From NCBI RefSeq assembly GCF_000281895.1, contig NZ_CM001558.1:310001-374000 (forward strand): a stretch of DNA of 64,000 nt, given 5' to 3'. Position numbers and translations under genes: made by a program. Under the pieces are notes generated by a model, which did no database searches, had not been told where the DNA came from, and worked only from the letters and a program-made list of their open reading frames with translations. This document shows positions 36,976 through 45,658 of the stretch, piece after piece. This stretch comes from Pseudomonas fluorescens Q2-87 (GTDB lineage: Bacteria > Pseudomonadota > Gammaproteobacteria > Pseudomonadales > Pseudomonadaceae). Every line of letters starts with the position of its first letter. Position 1 is the stretch's first letter.

Positions 36976-37857
36976 ATGTTCGAACTGCGGGTATTGAGTG
37001 GTCTGCATCAAGGCGCGGCATTGCCGCTGGTGGGCGAGCAGTGGGTTGTCGGAGCGGCGGAGGATGCCGACCTGGCGCTTTACGATCCGGGTATCTGCGC
37101 CCGTCACGTACGCCTGAGCCAGAGACAGGGCGAGTGGCTGTTGGATCGGTTGGAGGGCACGGTGGGCGATACCGAGGGCGAGCCTCAGGTGCTACAGGCC
37201 AACACGCCGTTTTCGGTGGCGGGTGTCTGGTTGTGCCTGGCCCTGGCCGATCAGCCTTGGCCGTCCGAGGCGGTGCTCGATGACGCTGCCCCGATCGGTG
37301 CGAGCCAGGAAACCCTCAAGCCCGCCGCGCGGCCGTCATGGCCCAAGCGCCTGGCGATCGCCGCGACGGTGATCACCGTTGCCTCCAGCGCCTGGGCATT
37401 CACCAGTCAACCGACGCAGACCGTGGACCGCAGCCCGGCCCAGCCCCTCAAGCGCGTCAAGGTGACATTGGACAATGTCGAGGCGGTGCGCCTGGAGCTT
37501 GACCGCATGCTGCAAGAGCGTGATCTGGACGCGGGCGTGCGGGTCGAGGTGGATAACGATCGGCTCGTGCTGGTGGGTGAACTGCCACGTCAACGCCTGG
37601 CGGTGGTCGAGCGATTGATCGAGCGCTTCAATGACCGCTATGACACGCCGGTCACCCTGACGGCCAATGTGAAGGAACACCTGACGCAACTGCCCTTTCA
37701 GATTGCCCAGATCGTGGGCGGCAAGCGCGGCCATGTCGTCACGTCGGATGGGCGCCGGCTGTTTCTGGGGGACCAGATCGATGGCCTGCGCTTGACCTCG
37801 ATCGACAGCGGCAAGGTCGTTTTCGAGGGTGATCAACGCTACGAGGTCACCTGGTGA
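36976..37857 (+). CDS. hrpQ: T3SS inner-membrane ring protein HrpQ/SctD (RspQ)
   Basis: A 293-aa bitopic protein forming the outer of the two inner-membrane rings. Residues 1-90 are a cytosolic FHA-like domain (MFELRVLSGLHQGAALPLVG), followed by a linker. A single membrane span lies at about 123-140 (LAIAATVITVASSAWAF), and the periplasmic part includes NDRLVLVGELPRQRLAVVERLIERF, a BON-like ring-building domain. A 154-base gap after hrcV contains no gene. The GTG/ATG of hrcN overlaps its stop. The symbol follows P. syringae order. Confidence 0.87.
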   Translation: MFELRVLSGLHQGAALPLVGEQWVVGAAEDADLALYDPGICARHVRLSQRQGEWLLDRLEGTVGDTEGEPQVLQANTPFSVAGVWLCLALADQPWPSEAVLDDAAPIGASQETLKPAARPSWPKRLAIAATVITVASSAWAFTSQPTQTVDRSPAQPLKRVKVTLDNVEAVRLELDRMLQERDLDAGVRVEVDNDRLVLVGELPRQRLAVVERLIERFNDRYDTPVTLTANVKEHLTQLPFQIAQIVGGKRGHVVTSDGRRLFLGDQIDGLRLTSIDSGKVVFEGDQRYEVTW

Positions 37858-39215
37858 TGACGCAGGCGGCCATCGCCCGCCTTGAGGACTGGGAAACCAG
37901 GCAGCGCGTCCATTTGCGTCGGTTCGCGCCGGTCGTGGTGCGCGGGCGGGTGCAGCGGGTCAGCGGCATATTGTTGCAATGCCGCCTGCCTGGGGCACAG
38001 ATCGGCGACCTGTGCCGGGTCGAGCGCGATGCACGGGAATCGCTGCTGGCTGAGATCGTCGGCTTCGATCAGCACGACGCTCTGCTCAGCGCCCTCGGTG
38101 GCCTGGAAGGCGTGCGGGTTGGGGCGGCGGTGGAACCGCTGGGCATGCCGCATCGGGTATGCGTGGGGCCGCAATTGCTCGGCCAAGTGCTGGATGGGTT
38201 CGGTCGGCCGCTCGTAGACGGCGGTGCGGGAGCGTTCGCCGATGCACATGTGTTGCACGCGTCGGTGGTGATTGGCGAGGCCCCGGCGCCCACCGCAAGG
38301 CCGCGCATCCAGCGGCCCTTGATGACCGGTGTGCGGGCCATCGACGGCCCGCTGACGCTCGGCGAAGGCCAGCGTGTGGGCTTGTTCGCCGGTGCCGGTT
38401 GCGGCAAGACCACGCTGCTGGCGGAGATCGCCCGCAACGTTGACTGCGACGTCATCGTGTTCGGCCTGATCGGCGAGCGTGGTCGTGAACTGCGCGAGTT
38501 CCTCGACCACGAACTCGACGATGAGCTCCGTGCCCGTGCCGTCCTGGTGTGTGCCACCTCCGACCGTTCCAGCATGGAACGCGCCCGCGCGGCGTTTACC
38601 GCCACGGCATTGGCCGAGGGCTTTCGCGCCCGCGGCCAACGCGTGCTGCTGCTCATCGATTCGCTGACCCGGTTCGCCCGCGCCCAACGGGAAATCGGCT
38701 TGGCCGCAGGCGAACCGTTGGGGCGCGGTGGCCTGCCTCCGTCGGTCTACAGCCTGCTGCCGCGCCTGGTCGAGCGGGCCGGGCTGACCAACGAAGGCGC
38801 CATCACCGCCCTGTATACGGTGCTAATCGAGCAGGACTCGATGAACGATCCGGTGGCGGACGAAGTGCGTTCTTTGCTTGACGGTCACATCGTGCTGTCA
38901 CGAAAGCTCGCCGAGCGCGGCCATTACCCGGCGATCGACGTGCTGGCGAGCCTGTCGCGAACCCTGGCCAACGTAGCCGAGGCGGAGCACCTGCGGGCGG
39001 GCATCAATCTGCGTCGGCTGCTATCGGCCTATGAGCAAATCGAATTGATGCTGCGCCTGGGCGAATACCAAGCCGGCGCCGACCCGCTGACCGACCTTGC
39101 CGTGGAGTCGCGTGGTGCCCTGGATGCGTTCCTGCGCCAGGACCTGCGCGAGCCTGCGCTGTTTGCGTCCACGCTCGATCATCTCCAGCAGTTGACCGCC
39201 TATGTCCCGGGCTGA
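37854..39215 (+). CDS. hrcN: T3SS ATPase HrcN/SctN (RscN)
   Basis: A 453-aa hexameric ATPase of the FliI/YscN family that strips chaperones and unfolds substrates at the sorting platform. Walker A is GAGCGKT (180-186), with IVFGLIGERGREL, VLLLIDSLTRFARAQREIGLA (Walker B) and LPRLVERAGLTNEGAITALYTV following. The start could be GTG at 37854 or ATG at 37857; both overlap the hrpQ stop. All catalytic motifs are intact. Confidence 0.95.
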   Translation: MMTQAAIARLEDWETRQRVHLRRFAPVVVRGRVQRVSGILLQCRLPGAQIGDLCRVERDARESLLAEIVGFDQHDALLSALGGLEGVRVGAAVEPLGMPHRVCVGPQLLGQVLDGFGRPLVDGGAGAFADAHVLHASVVIGEAPAPTARPRIQRPLMTGVRAIDGPLTLGEGQRVGLFAGAGCGKTTLLAEIARNVDCDVIVFGLIGERGRELREFLDHELDDELRARAVLVCATSDRSSMERARAAFTATALAEGFRARGQRVLLLIDSLTRFARAQREIGLAAGEPLGRGGLPPSVYSLLPRLVERAGLTNEGAITALYTVLIEQDSMNDPVADEVRSLLDGHIVLSRKLAERGHYPAIDVLASLSRTLANVAEAEHLRAGINLRRLLSAYEQIELMLRLGEYQAGADPLTDLAVESRGALDAFLRQDLREPALFASTLDHLQQLTAYVPG

Positions 39216-39621
39216 CCTGAACGCCCTGGCGCCCGTGCGCCGCCACCGCGAAGCGCAAGCTGAACGGGTATGGCACCAGCAGCGCGACCTTTTGCGCGAG
39301 CGGGAAGCGGCGCTGGTTGCCGCGCGGGCGCAATGGCAGGCCGCCGCTGAACGGCAGGCGGCGCAGCGCGAGGCGTTGTACGACGAACATCGGGGGCGGG
39401 CGGTAAGTGCGAGCCAATTGAAAGCCTGGGGCACGCAGGAGCGTCGCTTGATCGGCGAGTTGGCCGAGCAGGCGCGTGCCGTGCAGGTGTTGGATGAGCA
39501 ACAGGCGCAACAGGCCCGCAACACCGAAGCCGCCCAACAGCAGTTGCAACGACGCCGGCGTGACCTGGAAAAGCTCAAGGCATTGATGGAGAGCCTCGTG
39601 GAGATTCCCTGTGATGAATGA
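39202..39621 (+). CDS. hrpO: T3SS stalk protein HrpO/SctO (RspO)
   Basis: A 139-aa, almost wholly alpha-helical and coiled-coil protein rich in Arg, Gln, Glu and Ala (for instance RDLLREREAALVAARAQWQ). This is the FliJ/YscO pattern of the stalk that links the ATPase hexamer to the HrcV ring. Position right after hrcN, overlapping its stop by 14 bases, fixes the assignment where sequence similarity is low. Its own stop overlaps hrpP. Confidence 0.85.
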   Translation: MSRADLNALAPVRRHREAQAERVWHQQRDLLREREAALVAARAQWQAAAERQAAQREALYDEHRGRAVSASQLKAWGTQERRLIGELAEQARAVQVLDEQQAQQARNTEAAQQQLQRRRRDLEKLKALMESLVEIPCDE

Positions 39622-40183
39622 ATGCACCGTGGGCAGTGGGTCGACGCCCCGTCACGAACCTTCGACGCCCCCCGTCCGGCATCCGTTTCGGGCCTGTGAG
39701 CCGCCGCCCGTCCAGGTCAGTCGGGCGACGCGGCCAGCGGCGCGCGAGCCTGCGCCGGGTGCTGGGCGCGATCCTGATGGCACGGTGGGGCGCAGCGACA
39801 GCTACTGGTTTCGCCAGTGGGTCGATGCGCCACAGGGCGACTCGCAAGATGACACCGCAGGTACCGGTTCTCTGTCTGGGCGGTTGAGCCTGGAGGGTGG
39901 CGACGTGGAGGCCTTCGTCGACCAGCTCACGCCACGCTTGCAGGCCACGCTCGACCAGCAACTGGACCTGCTGCTGCATCTGCCGAATCTGGGCCGCATC
40001 CGGGTGGCCGCACGGCGCTTGGGCGGGGCGTCGGGTTGGGACATCGGCCTGAGTGGCGAAAGCGATGAGGCACAGGCGCGACTGTCGAGTCGCTCCGGCC
40101 GCCTCGAAGACGCCTTGACCCAGGGCTTGGGCCAGCGAGTGATCGTGCGCGTGGAGCGCGAAAAAGAGGAAAGCCTGACATGA
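39614..40183 (+). CDS. hrpP: T3SS needle/pilus-length and substrate switch protein HrpP/SctP (RspP)
   Basis: A 189-aa protein with a disordered Pro/Arg-rich N-terminal half and a folded C-terminal region (about 90-180) of the T3S4 substrate-switch type, including FVDQLTPRLQATLDQQLDLLLHLPNLG and IRVAARRLGGASGWDIGL. HrpP is secreted and controls the change from pilus to effector export. ATG at 39614 is taken; a GTG three bases earlier is equally possible. It overlaps both neighbours. Confidence 0.82.
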   Translation: MNECTVGSGSTPRHEPSTPPVRHPFRACEPPPVQVSRATRPAAREPAPGAGRDPDGTVGRSDSYWFRQWVDAPQGDSQDDTAGTGSLSGRLSLEGGDVEAFVDQLTPRLQATLDQQLDLLLHLPNLGRIRVAARRLGGASGWDIGLSGESDEAQARLSSRSGRLEDALTQGLGQRVIVRVEREKEESLT

Positions 40184-41280
40184 CCGTCCGCGCGTTACCG
40201 CTACCGCGTATCCGCACCGAGGACGCCAGCGCCCGGCAGCTTTTAGGGATAGGCGTCAGCTTGCCCTTCGAGGTTGCCGGCGAGACCGGGCTGCTGGAGC
40301 TGACCCTGGGCAGCGGCCCCGAGGGCGCAGCGCCCTGTGTGCTGGAATGCGCCCATGGCGTTTTCACCCTGAGCGAGCCCGGCGCGGTGTTGAGTCTGTT
40401 CGGTGAGTGCCCGGTGGTGCTGCCTGCCGACCCCGGGCCGGATGACGCGTGGTTCTGGGCGCTGTTTCATCAAACCCTGAGCGAGACCCTGCGTCAGGCA
40501 TTCGGTTATCTCAAACCGGTGGCCACGCCCAGCGCCCCTGGCATCGGCTGTCGGCTCGAAGTGAGGCTGGGGACGGCGTGCGTCGTCAGTCATCTGGAAA
40601 TTGCCGGATCGATCCTGCTGGCGCTGCTCCGTGGCGCTCCCTGGCAACGCCGTGCAACACCTTGGATCGAGGGCCTTGAGCTACGCGTGCCGTTACTGGT
40701 GGGCCAGTTGGCACTGCCCGCCGGGCAGTTGGCGGCGCTGCGCCCCGGTGACGTATTGGTGCCGGAAACAGCGTTGTTCGATTCGTCCGGCCAGGGACTG
40801 ATCCACTTGGGCCGGCATTGTTTGCAGGTGTGCGTGCAAAGCCGTACCGCGCCGTTGCGCCTGACCGTATTCGCTCTGGAGGAGACCGTTATGAGCACCA
40901 CCACCGATACCGATATCCTGACGCCCGACTGGGACGATACCGCCCGATACGAACCCGATGCCCAAGCCGACGAGGCGGCAGCGCATCCGGTATCGCTAGC
41001 TGCCGATACCCCGGCCGAGGTGATGGCCGAACCGATCGCCGTCGATGCCAACGAGCGCTTCGATGACCTGCCGCTGGCACTCACGATACGCTGCGGTCAC
41101 TTGAGCCTGACCTTGGCCGAACTGCGCAACCTGGCGCCCGGTGCCGTGCTGCAAGTGCAAGGCATGGCTCCAGGAGGCGGGGCGCTGTTCTATGGCGAAC
41201 GTGCCCTGGCCCATGGCGAGTTGGTGGAGGTCGATGGCCGGCTGGGCCTGCAAGTCGCCCGCGTGGATGTGGCTGGATGA
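40180..41280 (+). CDS. hrcQ: T3SS C-ring protein HrcQ/SctQ, unsplit (RscQ)
   Basis: A 366-aa sorting-platform protein. In P. syringae this component is made from two genes, hrcQA (about 238 aa) and hrcQB (about 128 aa). Here one frame covers both. The boundary is visible: residue 238 is an internal Met (at 40891) preceded by GGAGGAGACCGTT, a good ribosome site, which would give a separate 129-aa HrcQB-like product. Its SpoA domain is at about residues 295-365 ([19 protein letters not shown] and [16 protein letters not shown]). A second SpoA-like segment ([20 protein letters not shown]) precedes the boundary. Stop overlaps the hrcR start. Confidence 0.9.
   Translation: MTVRALPLPRIRTEDASARQLLGIGVSLPFEVAGETGLLELTLGSGPEGAAPCVLECAHGVFTLSEPGAVLSLFGECPVVLPADPGPDDAWFWALFHQTLSETLRQAFGYLKPVATPSAPGIGCRLEVRLGTACVVSHLEIAGSILLALLRGAPWQRRATPWIEGLELRVPLLVGQLALPAGQLAALRPGDVLVPETALFDSSGQGLIHLGRHCLQVCVQSRTAPLRLTVFALEETVMSTTTDTDILTPDWDDTARYEPDAQADEAAAHPVSLAADTPAEVMAEPIAVDANERFDDLPLALTIRCGHLSLTLAELRNLAPGAVLQVQGMAPGGGALFYGERALAHGELVEVDGRLGLQVARVDVAG
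40877..40893 (+). promoter_or_regulatory. Internal ribosome binding site in hrcQ
   Basis: GGAGGAG lies six bases before an in-frame ATG at 40891. Translation from here would make the 129-aa C-terminal HrcQB-like protein, as internal starts do in SctQ genes of other T3SS. Confidence 0.65.
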
Positions 41281-41930
41281 GTTTCCAGGGGGTCGACCCC
41301 TTTCTGCTGGCGCTGTTCATCGGTGGGATCTCGCTGGTGCCGCTGCTGCTGATCATTTGCAGTGCCTTTCTCAAGATCGCCATCGTATTGACGATCACCC
41401 GCAACGCCATCGGCGTGCAGCAGGTGCCGCCGAACATGGCGCTGTATGCGATTGCGCTGGCCGCGACGCTGTTCATCATGGCACCGGTCGGCCACAACAT
41501 CGCCGAAGCGCTCAAGGAACGGCCACTGGATTTCAGCAACAGCGAGGCCTTGCAGGAGACGGCCTTGAACGCAGTCAAGCCGCTGCAAGCCTTCATGTCG
41601 CGCAATACCAACCCGGACATCCTTGCGCACCTGCTGGAGAACACCCAGCGCATGTGGCCCAAGGAGCGCGCCGAGCAGGCCAGCCGTGACGACCTGATGC
41701 TGCTCATCCCAGCGTTCATGTTGTCGGAGCTCGAAGCCGGTTTCCAGATGGGGTTCCTGATCTACATCCCGTTCATCGTCATAGACCTGATCGTGTCCAA
41801 CCTGCTGCTGGCGCTCGGTATGCAGATGGTCGCGCCCATGACCATTTCGTTGCCGCTCAAGTTGCTGATCTTTGTCCTTGTGCAGGGCTGGACGCAGTTG
41901 CTCGACAGCCTCTTCTATTCCTATCTTTGA
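41277..41930 (+). CDS. hrcR: T3SS export apparatus protein HrcR/SctR (RscR)
   Basis: A 217-aa FliP-family subunit of the export channel. The usual four hydrophobic segments are present: [84 protein letters not shown] and [17 protein letters not shown]. Family hallmarks [21 protein letters not shown] are clear. ATG overlaps the hrcQ stop. Confidence 0.96.
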   Translation: MSFQGVDPFLLALFIGGISLVPLLLIICSAFLKIAIVLTITRNAIGVQQVPPNMALYAIALAATLFIMAPVGHNIAEALKERPLDFSNSEALQETALNAVKPLQAFMSRNTNPDILAHLLENTQRMWPKERAEQASRDDLMLLIPAFMLSELEAGFQMGFLIYIPFIVIDLIVSNLLLALGMQMVAPMTISLPLKLLIFVLVQGWTQLLDSLFYSYL

Positions 41931-41939
41931 GGACCTGCG

Positions 41940-42194
41940 ATGGATGCGCTGACGTTATTCAAGGAAGGCATGTTGCTGGTGGTCCTGCTCTCTGCGCCGC
42001 CGTTGATCGTGGCGGTGATCGTCGGCGTGCTGACCTCGCTGGTCCAGGCACTGATGCAGATCCAGGACCAGACCTTGCCCTTCGGTATCAAGCTGGTGGC
42101 GGTCGGGCTGACCCTGCTGGTAACGGGACGCTGGATCGGCGGGGAGTTGTTGGGGTTGTTGCGCCGGGCGTTCGAAATGATGGCCAACACCTGA
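41940..42194 (+). CDS. hrcS: T3SS export apparatus protein HrcS/SctS (RscS)
   Basis: An 84-aa FliQ-family protein with two membrane helices (about 14-38 and 50-72) separated by the conserved QALMQIQDQTLPFGIKL loop. It packs against HrcR and HrcT in the export gate. The start at 41940 follows TTTGAGGACCTGCG. Stop overlaps the hrcT start. Confidence 0.95.
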   Translation: MDALTLFKEGMLLVVLLSAPPLIVAVIVGVLTSLVQALMQIQDQTLPFGIKLVAVGLTLLVTGRWIGGELLGLLRRAFEMMANT

Positions 42195-42991
42195 TGACGG
42201 CCCAGGCGTTCATCCCCTATGTCGACTTGCTGCTGTCGATAGCGCTCGGTATGGCGCGCATTTACCCGGTCGCCTACCTGGTGCCGGTGTTCTGCTTCCA
42301 GCATCTGCGAGGCTTGCCGCGTCATGCCGTGGTATTTGCCTTGAGCATGTTGCCAGCGCCCGGCATCCGCCAGGCCTTGATCGACGCAAAGGTCAACTGG
42401 CTGTCACTCGGTGGGCTGATGTTCAAGGAACTGGTGTTGGGTTTCTTGCTCGGGGTGCTGCTCGCCGTGCCGTTCTGGCTGTATGAATCGGTAGGTGCGT
42501 TGCTGGACAACCAGCGCGGCGCCCTCATCGGTGGCCAATTGAACCCGGCGCTGGGCGCTGACACCACGCCCCTGGGCCATCTGTTCAAGGAAATGACCAT
42601 CCTGCTGCTGGTCGCCACGCTGGGCATTGGCACGCTGACGCAGGTGATCTGGGACAGCTACCTAGTGTGGGCGCCCACCGCCTGGTTCCCGTTGCCCGGA
42701 GCGGATGGCTTCGGTGTGTTCCTGGGGATAATCGCCGAGATGTTCATGCACATGATGCTGTATGCGGCGCCGTTCATTGGCTTGCTGTTGCTGGTGGAAT
42801 TCAGCCTGGCGCTGCTTAGCCTGTACAGCCCGCAATTGCAGGTGTTTGTCCTTGCCATGCCGGCCAAGAGCCTGATCGGCTTGGGCTTCCTGTTGTTCTA
42901 CCTGCCCACGTTGTGGGATGCGATGACCGGCCGTCTCGGTCGCTACTCGGAAATCCGGCACCTGCTTCACCTGCTGTTGCAGGCACCCTGA
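42194..42991 (+). CDS. hrcT: T3SS export apparatus protein HrcT/SctT (RscT)
   Basis: A 265-aa FliR-family export gate subunit with six or so hydrophobic segments and the typical KELVLGFLLGVLLAVPFWLYESVGALLDNQRGA region. I start it at the ATG overlapping the hrcS stop (42194). The longer frame from 41927 runs antisense-like through hrcS and has an unrelated sequence. Sixteen bases separate it from hrcU. Confidence 0.95.
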   Translation: MTAQAFIPYVDLLLSIALGMARIYPVAYLVPVFCFQHLRGLPRHAVVFALSMLPAPGIRQALIDAKVNWLSLGGLMFKELVLGFLLGVLLAVPFWLYESVGALLDNQRGALIGGQLNPALGADTTPLGHLFKEMTILLLVATLGIGTLTQVIWDSYLVWAPTAWFPLPGADGFGVFLGIIAEMFMHMMLYAAPFIGLLLLVEFSLALLSLYSPQLQVFVLAMPAKSLIGLGFLLFYLPTLWDAMTGRLGRYSEIRHLLHLLLQAP

Positions 42992-43006
42992 TGGAGGGCT
43001 CCGTCC

Positions 43007-44107
43007 ATGAGCGACGATAGCGGTGAAAAGACCAAGCGCGCGACGCCGAAGAAAATTCGCGACGCGCGCAACAAAGGCCAGGTCGGCCAGAGCCAGGACC
43101 TGAGCAGCCTGCTGGTGCTGGCAGTCATCACCGAGGTGGCGTTGACGCAGGCCGAAGACAGCATGCAGACGCTGCAAGACATGGTGGCGTTCCCGCTGCG
43201 CCGGCTGGATGTCGGGTTCGTGCGTGCGTTCGAGGAGACCCTGGCTCATGCCGGTGGGGTGTTGCTCAGTTTCACCTTGATGACCGTAGGGCTGGCGATC
43301 GTCACGCGCCTGGTGGCCGGTTGGATGCAGTTCGGCTTCCTGTTCGCCCCGGAGGCCCTTCAACCCGACCCCAACCGTCTGAATCCGCTGAACCAGGCCA
43401 AGCAAATGGTCTCCGGCCAGGCGTTGATCCATTTGCTGATGGGCCTGGTAAAGGCGGCGTTCATCGCCATGGTGCTTTATCTGGTGACCCTGCCGTCGCT
43501 CGGGTCGCTGATCGGTTTGGTCAACAGCGACCTCCACACCTATTGGCGCGGCCTGGCCAGTCTGTTCCGGCACATCATGCACGTTTGCCTGGGTGTGTTG
43601 CTGGTGCTGGCGATTCTCGATTTCGGCCTGCAGAAGTACTTCTTTGCCAAGCGCCTGCGCATGAGCGAGGAGGAGGTGCGCAAGGAATTCAAGGAAATGG
43701 AAGGCGATCCTCACGTCAAGATGCATCGCCGCAGCCTGGCTCGGCAATGGGTCGAGCAGCCCGCCAGCAAAGAGACCAAGCCGGTGGAAGATGCCGACAT
43801 GCTGGTGGTCAACCCCACCCACTTTGCCGTCGCGTTGTTGTATCGGCCGGAAGAGACCGCGCTGCCACAGCTCATCGTCAAAGGTGTCGATGCCGAGGCC
43901 CGTGCGCTGATCGAGCGGGCCAAGGCGGCGCGGGTTCCGGTGATTCAATGCATCTGGCTGGCGCGCACGATCTATCGCGAGGACGTCGGTGGCTATATCC
44001 CCAGGGAAACGCTGCAGGCGGTTGCGCACATTTATCGGGTGCTGCGCGAGCTGGACGATGAGGCCAAGGGGGAGGTGATCGAGATTCCGGAATTGAATCT
44101 GCGCTGA
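43007..44107 (+). CDS. hrcU: T3SS export switch protein HrcU/SctU (RscU)
   Basis: A 366-aa FlhB-family protein with four membrane helices in residues about 30-205 and a cytosolic domain that self-cleaves between Asn and Pro of NPTH (N269-H272 in MLVVNPTHFAVALLY). It sets substrate specificity together with HrpP. The opening MSDDSGEKTKRATPKKIRDARNKGQV is typical. The C-terminus lacks an extra tail. It is the last gene of the hrpJ operon; the next gene has a separate hrp box 5 bases after the stop. Confidence 0.96.
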   Translation: MSDDSGEKTKRATPKKIRDARNKGQVGQSQDLSSLLVLAVITEVALTQAEDSMQTLQDMVAFPLRRLDVGFVRAFEETLAHAGGVLLSFTLMTVGLAIVTRLVAGWMQFGFLFAPEALQPDPNRLNPLNQAKQMVSGQALIHLLMGLVKAAFIAMVLYLVTLPSLGSLIGLVNSDLHTYWRGLASLFRHIMHVCLGVLLVLAILDFGLQKYFFAKRLRMSEEEVRKEFKEMEGDPHVKMHRRSLARQWVEQPASKETKPVEDADMLVVNPTHFAVALLYRPEETALPQLIVKGVDAEARALIERAKAARVPVIQCIWLARTIYREDVGGYIPRETLQAVAHIYRVLRELDDEAKGEVIEIPELNLR

Positions 44108-44112
44108 GGCGA

Positions 44113-44142
44113 TGGAACCGATGCACATGCGGTTGCCACTCA
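44113..44142 (+). promoter_or_regulatory. hrp box for the 172-aa pilin-like gene
   Basis: TGGAACC-N16-CCACTCA is an exact consensus, starting 5 bases after the hrcU stop and ending about 80 bases before the next ATG. It makes the downstream gene a separate, directly RspL-driven transcript. Confidence 0.88.
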
Positions 44143-44223
44143 GGTAGTGAGCCAGGCTCGTCCGGAGGATACCGGCCTGCCGACAGTGCCCATCACACAG
44201 ACATCGACTCGTGGAGGATTCCC

Positions 44224-44742
44224 ATGCCTGAACCCAATTCCCTGACGAGCCCCGTGGGGCGCGCAGGTGCCCTGCACGGCATCGACAGCTTATCGCCATC
44301 GCGCTCACCCTCGCTGAGCCAACGCCCCCGCGAGGCGCAGCAGCGCCAAGGCACCCAAAGCCTGCACGGCCGCGGACGTTCATCATCGACGCCTCCGGCG
44401 GTGCATCAACGCGGTCGCACCCGGACGCGGGATGCCAGCCACGCGGCGGCGCCGAATGACACTCAACCGCTGGATGACGCGTCAACCTCCAGCCCCACTT
44501 CGGCATCTCGCACTCCGGACTCCTTCATGAGCGAGATGGAAACCCGTCAAAAGCAGTTGATGGAAAGGCAGTTCGATATGCAGATGCGGATGGAAGAGCG
44601 CCAGAGCGCCATGGTGCTGGTTAAAAGCTCCGCCGACATGGCCAAATTGATGAGCGATACGGTGACAGAAGTCACCAAGGGCTTTATGGACAGCGCGAGG
44701 AAAGTCATGCAGGAGGGCGGAGAAGCCATGAAGCTTCGTTAA
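44224..44742 (+). CDS. T3SS-associated protein with C-terminal RspA-pilin-like domain
   Basis: A 172-aa protein that I do not recognise as a named family. Residues 1-100 are low-complexity, rich in Ser, Pro, Arg and Gln with many Ser in the first 35, as in type III secreted proteins. Residues 102-172 are predicted helical (MSEMETRQKQLMERQFDMQM). Residues 123-172 align without gaps to residues 18-67 of the pilin RspA in this window: 19 of 50 are identical, including KS, KL, DT, G, MD, A, K and the final GEA/K. It starts after GTGGAGGATTCCC. A chaperone gene converges on it. It could be a minor pilin, pilus-tip adaptor, translocator-like protein or effector. Confidence 0.8.
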   Translation: MPEPNSLTSPVGRAGALHGIDSLSPSRSPSLSQRPREAQQRQGTQSLHGRGRSSSTPPAVHQRGRTRTRDASHAAAPNDTQPLDDASTSSPTSASRTPDSFMSEMETRQKQLMERQFDMQMRMEERQSAMVLVKSSADMAKLMSDTVTEVTKGFMDSARKVMQEGGEAMKLR

Positions 44743-44763
44743 CGTCCGGCGGTGCCTTTCGGT

Positions 44764-44785
44764 CCCGTGGGCGTTGCCCAGCGGG
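44764..44785. terminator. Hairpin between convergent T3SS genes
   Basis: CCCGTGGGC-GTT-GCCCAGCGGG forms a stem with one bulge between the convergent 172-aa gene and the chaperone gene. There is no T tract, so termination is only suggested by place. Confidence 0.4.
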
Positions 44786-44812
44786 GTCGGAAGGCATTCA
44801 TGCCGTGGCCGC

Positions 44813-45262
44813 TTAACCCAGCCGCGTGCGGTTTGTGTTGAGCGAAGCCGGGCGTGGACCACCGGGCGTCGCGGGGGTCATCAGGCGTGTACGAACCTCG
44901 GCGACCTGGTCAACGAAGCCCACGATCCAATGGCAGAACCGCGCCTCATCGAGCATCGACAACGGGCAATGGGCACAAAGGCGAACGCTGCCCTTATCGT
45001 CCAGCGCCAGCCAGCTGCCGCCGAGCAGGTCCAAGCGGAAATTGAGCTCCAGCAAGCGCTTGTGCAGGCCGGGCGCGTGGGCCGGTACATCGATCGAGCA
45101 ATGAAGAATGACGGCGTCGCCGAGGTCGGGTAGTTCGATGACCACGGCTTCGCGGTTGTTTGTGTCATACAGCGCGCATACGCCACCTTCCAGTTGCAAG
45201 TCCGCGTGCAGATGTTCCGCGAGGGCCGAGATCAAATGCTGGGCTAGCGGTGCGACGGTCAT
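44813..45262 (-). CDS. CesT-type class I T3SS chaperone candidate
   Basis: A 149-aa protein with the form of class I type III chaperones. It has a helix at the N-terminus (LAQHLISALAEHLHADLQL), then strands around VCALYDTNNREAVVIELP and VILHCSIDVPA, a long helix HKRLLELNFRLDLLGGSWLALDD, and a C-terminal helix. Its place at the end of the hrpF-G-hrcC-hrpT-V operon is not usual in P. syringae, where hrpV is last. No effector lies downstream on the same strand, but the 172-aa secreted-like protein gene converges with it. That makes it the best candidate partner, though untested. It is 12 bases after hrpV. Confidence 0.75.
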   Translation of the reverse strand: MTVAPLAQHLISALAEHLHADLQLEGGVCALYDTNNREAVVIELPDLGDAVILHCSIDVPAHAPGLHKRLLELNFRLDLLGGSWLALDDKGSVRLCAHCPLSMLDEARFCHWIVGFVDQVAEVRTRLMTPATPGGPRPASLNTNRTRLG

Positions 45263-45274
45263 TGAACACCTCCC

Positions 45275-45652
45275 TCAATAAGTGGCTGAGTAGTCGTCGA
45301 GGTCTTCCAGGCCCAGCAGCGACAACTGCCGGGACTGGATTTGATCGAGCAGTTCAGTGGATATCGACGAGTCCGGCAGAGCATGCCAAACCACCAGCGC
45401 TCGCTGTGGATCGAGAAATACGAACAATTGGGCGTACTCCGTCGGGTTGGCGAAGCGCCGCTCCAGTGCCCGTTGGATCTGGTTCGCATGCAGCGCCTGG
45501 CTTTGTATCTGCAAGGCGAGCCCCACGCTGTGCGGCTCGCGTCGCAGGCTGAATTCAATGCCGGGAGCAATTTCCCAATACGTCGCGATGCCGGCCATGA
45601 TGTTTTTCTGAAAAGCCTGGCGAGTGCTTACGCTGTGTACCGAAAAAGACAT
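45275..45652 (-). CDS. hrpV: T3SS negative regulator HrpV (RspV)
   Basis: A 125-aa protein, penultimate in the hrcC operon. In P. syringae HrpV binds the enhancer-binding protein HrpS and lowers hrpL transcription; HrpG relieves this. Size, position after hrpT, and the segments YWEIAPGIEFSLRREPHSVGLAL and LFVFLDPQRALVVWHALPDSSISTELLDQIQSRQ support the call. Here it would act on RspR, which lacks a separate HrpR partner. Spacing to hrpT is six bases. Confidence 0.85.
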   Translation of the reverse strand: MSFSVHSVSTRQAFQKNIMAGIATYWEIAPGIEFSLRREPHSVGLALQIQSQALHANQIQRALERRFANPTEYAQLFVFLDPQRALVVWHALPDSSISTELLDQIQSRQLSLLGLEDLDDYSATY

Positions 45653-45658
45653 GGCGTT

